Source: Kiritimatiellia bacterium (GTDB lineage Bacteria > Verrucomicrobiota > Kiritimatiellia > RFP12 > UBA1067). From it: 7,463 bases of DNA. Made by a program: the position numbers and the translations under genes. Numbering within the stretch: the stretch's first letter is position 1; each line of letters opens with the position of its first letter. Below the pieces are notes generated by a model, which did no database searches, was not told the origin of the DNA, and worked only from the letters and a program-made list of their open reading frames with translations. The stretch spans positions 1 through 7,463 of the forward strand of contig JAFXEA010000154.1 of assembly GCA_017521065.1 (NCBI GenBank). The letters run 5' to 3'. Below, in pieces: positions 7,201-7,463 of this stretch.

Positions 7201-7463
7201 TGCCGGTAACTATGACCGTACCATACATGGAATCAAGCTCGTTGGTTGCCCCCTTGCGCGCCTCTGCAACAATCGCAGGATCCATAAGCAGTCGCACAAT
7301 GCCGCTTATTGGTGAGCGCAGACCAATCAGGATGTTCGTGGAGCCTTGCGCCCTGCGGCCATCCTCGATCTTTGAGAATTCAATCTTCTCATAATCGGAC
7401 CAACCATTGCTGAGGCTTTCGGAAATGCTTCTGATGTTGGTCGCATCAACGCCGTTCGTCGCC
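4223..7463 (-). CDS. Large putative surface/secreted multi-domain protein with a lamin-tail-like domain; N-terminus beyond the window
   Basis: The last 1079 residues are visible. The frame is open to the right edge, so the GTG at 7297 is internal and not the start; any signal peptide is outside. The protein is rich in Trp, Tyr, Asp and Asn, has only a few Cys and shows no membrane segment, which suggests an exported beta-rich protein. The best-supported domain is lamin-tail (LTD)-like, at about 5378-6001: it opens with RAWINEINMFDG, continues with QFVEFAVPQGFDMTGWSVQ, and closes with the TPGKVN type of ending that often finishes such domains. Before it lies a probable beta-sandwich ending RVLIDEVVVTQP (about 6569-6910). 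After it come probable Ig-like segments and a C-terminal region with RPLRWFTFGPDSF. The C-terminus ends GTGDGN with no PEP-CTERM or LPXTG sorting signal. LTDs occur in bacterial surface proteins and nucleases; no catalytic motif is visible here. I do not recognise the whole protein. It has no obvious link with leuS or dnaE, from which it is separated by 145 bases. Confidence 0.9.
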   Translation of the reverse strand, partial: ATNGVDATNIRSISESLSNGWSDYEKIEFSKIEDGRRAQGSTNILIGLRSPISGIVRLLMDPAIVAEARKGATNELDSMYGTVIVTGMKVFDEPELDDRSWWGWNIMPTYKLEWSSLYDPVTLGPGRSLGLNFTGVMPSGWTFADMNNPSKEGDPGNPLFAVKDEESFVQADYDKHDPFVQTPRFTNRIGAVMFKARVLETNLTSSGWVTISACADPGEEDDAKWDVLTNIEVKASTTVFEPFLWRIPTSQSDYQALRLTTWGAAEGRQNQEESGQPFGSHGTKNPAPIQRVLIDEVVVTQPMAPKVALKNAYAFRKGTRDNKQVLNIDSPDQQPILNETFGMQVQVIPAGMEDELDVDSIKVYMAWYAGDRPWGYKNWKEEKYATKKVELKRADEWSVNNLVYRSHPNDASAFIPPQQAGEYGYQIVQYHIWAEYKNKNGIEQDPHELSRTDWEMPTWYFGITDYNKVNTEFSAYTVLDTISPKRAWINEINMFDGDTTDDKCQFVEFAVPQGFDMTGWSVQCIKNDDKYDAKNVARFGVDGVVAHKSVNATNSYAFVALQSPNTKAANKYSDVNDGTWSSDAFEKGVVDVSNPYALRLMRPTGIIEHEVVFMSTNTSTSRVRYLYEGTNLLKNLKAKLPGHDWIYSGADAYGERLNSKGQRKAMSLGVYTSHGESESCWTNMMQQTPGKVNVTADGELHLIDPNYFEPPSGTNLWIYADIDPGSINSLSMVIGNVTNTSAVIIVPQGADGTFSTSIVYVVKKWFEMDRVVTNEYGKAAAPSEATNMVSKTGRHSIWTLDLSGLKMSDPENRKFEVMASVKDSSKIAALGDKGIAKDDPYYPAVVDWLQNYEEGDIKLAEFWLLNDTPYKPDGVNKYLMSLKQMYWLDIPPVSESPAGTFENSDWVFKGGMGSGAIPNTQTNIAYGGLMTNIRVAVTMMITNRFTGEAHPPSMLRGLEPGSTSYDYNEKLPDNDWDSVTFKITGALQNGKVNNIYRPLRWFTFGPDSFTNGFTRVVDIADPFSKGSPGYSYEWYKHPGSQIFYRWAINHDTNRPPVTVYQLNDENAFLEPSIGTGDGN

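Noticed and set aside
7295..7297. GTG as the start of the large protein
   Set aside because: The same frame is open for 55 more codons to the window edge with similar composition, and no signal peptide follows the GTG. The true start lies outside.

Overview
The window carries three genes, all on the minus strand: a very large putative surface or secreted protein (partial; both its start and the window edge lie to the right), leucyl-tRNA synthetase (leuS, complete), and the N-terminal third of the DNA polymerase III alpha subunit (dnaE, running off the left edge). Transcription therefore runs right to left. The composition is moderately GC-rich. The long uncharacterised multi-domain protein with a lamin-tail-like domain, together with palindromic repeats inside and between genes, would fit a member of the Verrucomicrobiota/Kiritimatiellota/Lentisphaerota (PVC) group. 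That assignment is an inference from style; nothing in the window is a taxonomic marker I could place without a search.

Layout. Positions 1-1409 hold dnaE from its GTG start through the PHP domain to the first two catalytic aspartates of the polymerase palm. Positions 1411-4077 hold leuS (888 codons), separated from dnaE by one base, so the two are probably co-transcribed and may be translationally coupled. Positions 4078-4222 are the only gap: a five-copy heptanucleotide repeat directly upstream of leuS, then a head-to-head pair of palindromes. Positions 4223-7463 hold the last 1079 residues of the large protein.

The most unusual signal is a family of short palindromes sharing a core GTCC(C/T)C, with a TCCC or TCCT loop and arms that vary but keep pairing. 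I count five copies. Two form a 48-bp tandem duplication in frame inside leuS, a third lies elsewhere in leuS in the opposite orientation, and two sit head to head in the leuS upstream region. The leuS copies are translated and add Gly/Pro/Ser/Asp/Glu-rich loops to the editing (CP1) domain of an essential enzyme. This resembles in principle the Rickettsia palindromic elements that insert in frame in genes, but the sequence family here is one I do not recognise. The catalytic and editing motifs of the synthetase remain intact, so the insertions look tolerated.

The housekeeping genes support translation (charging of tRNA-Leu) and chromosome replication. The large protein is functionally unrelated to them as far as can be seen. 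It is most likely a cell-surface or exported structural or binding protein built from beta-sandwich modules.
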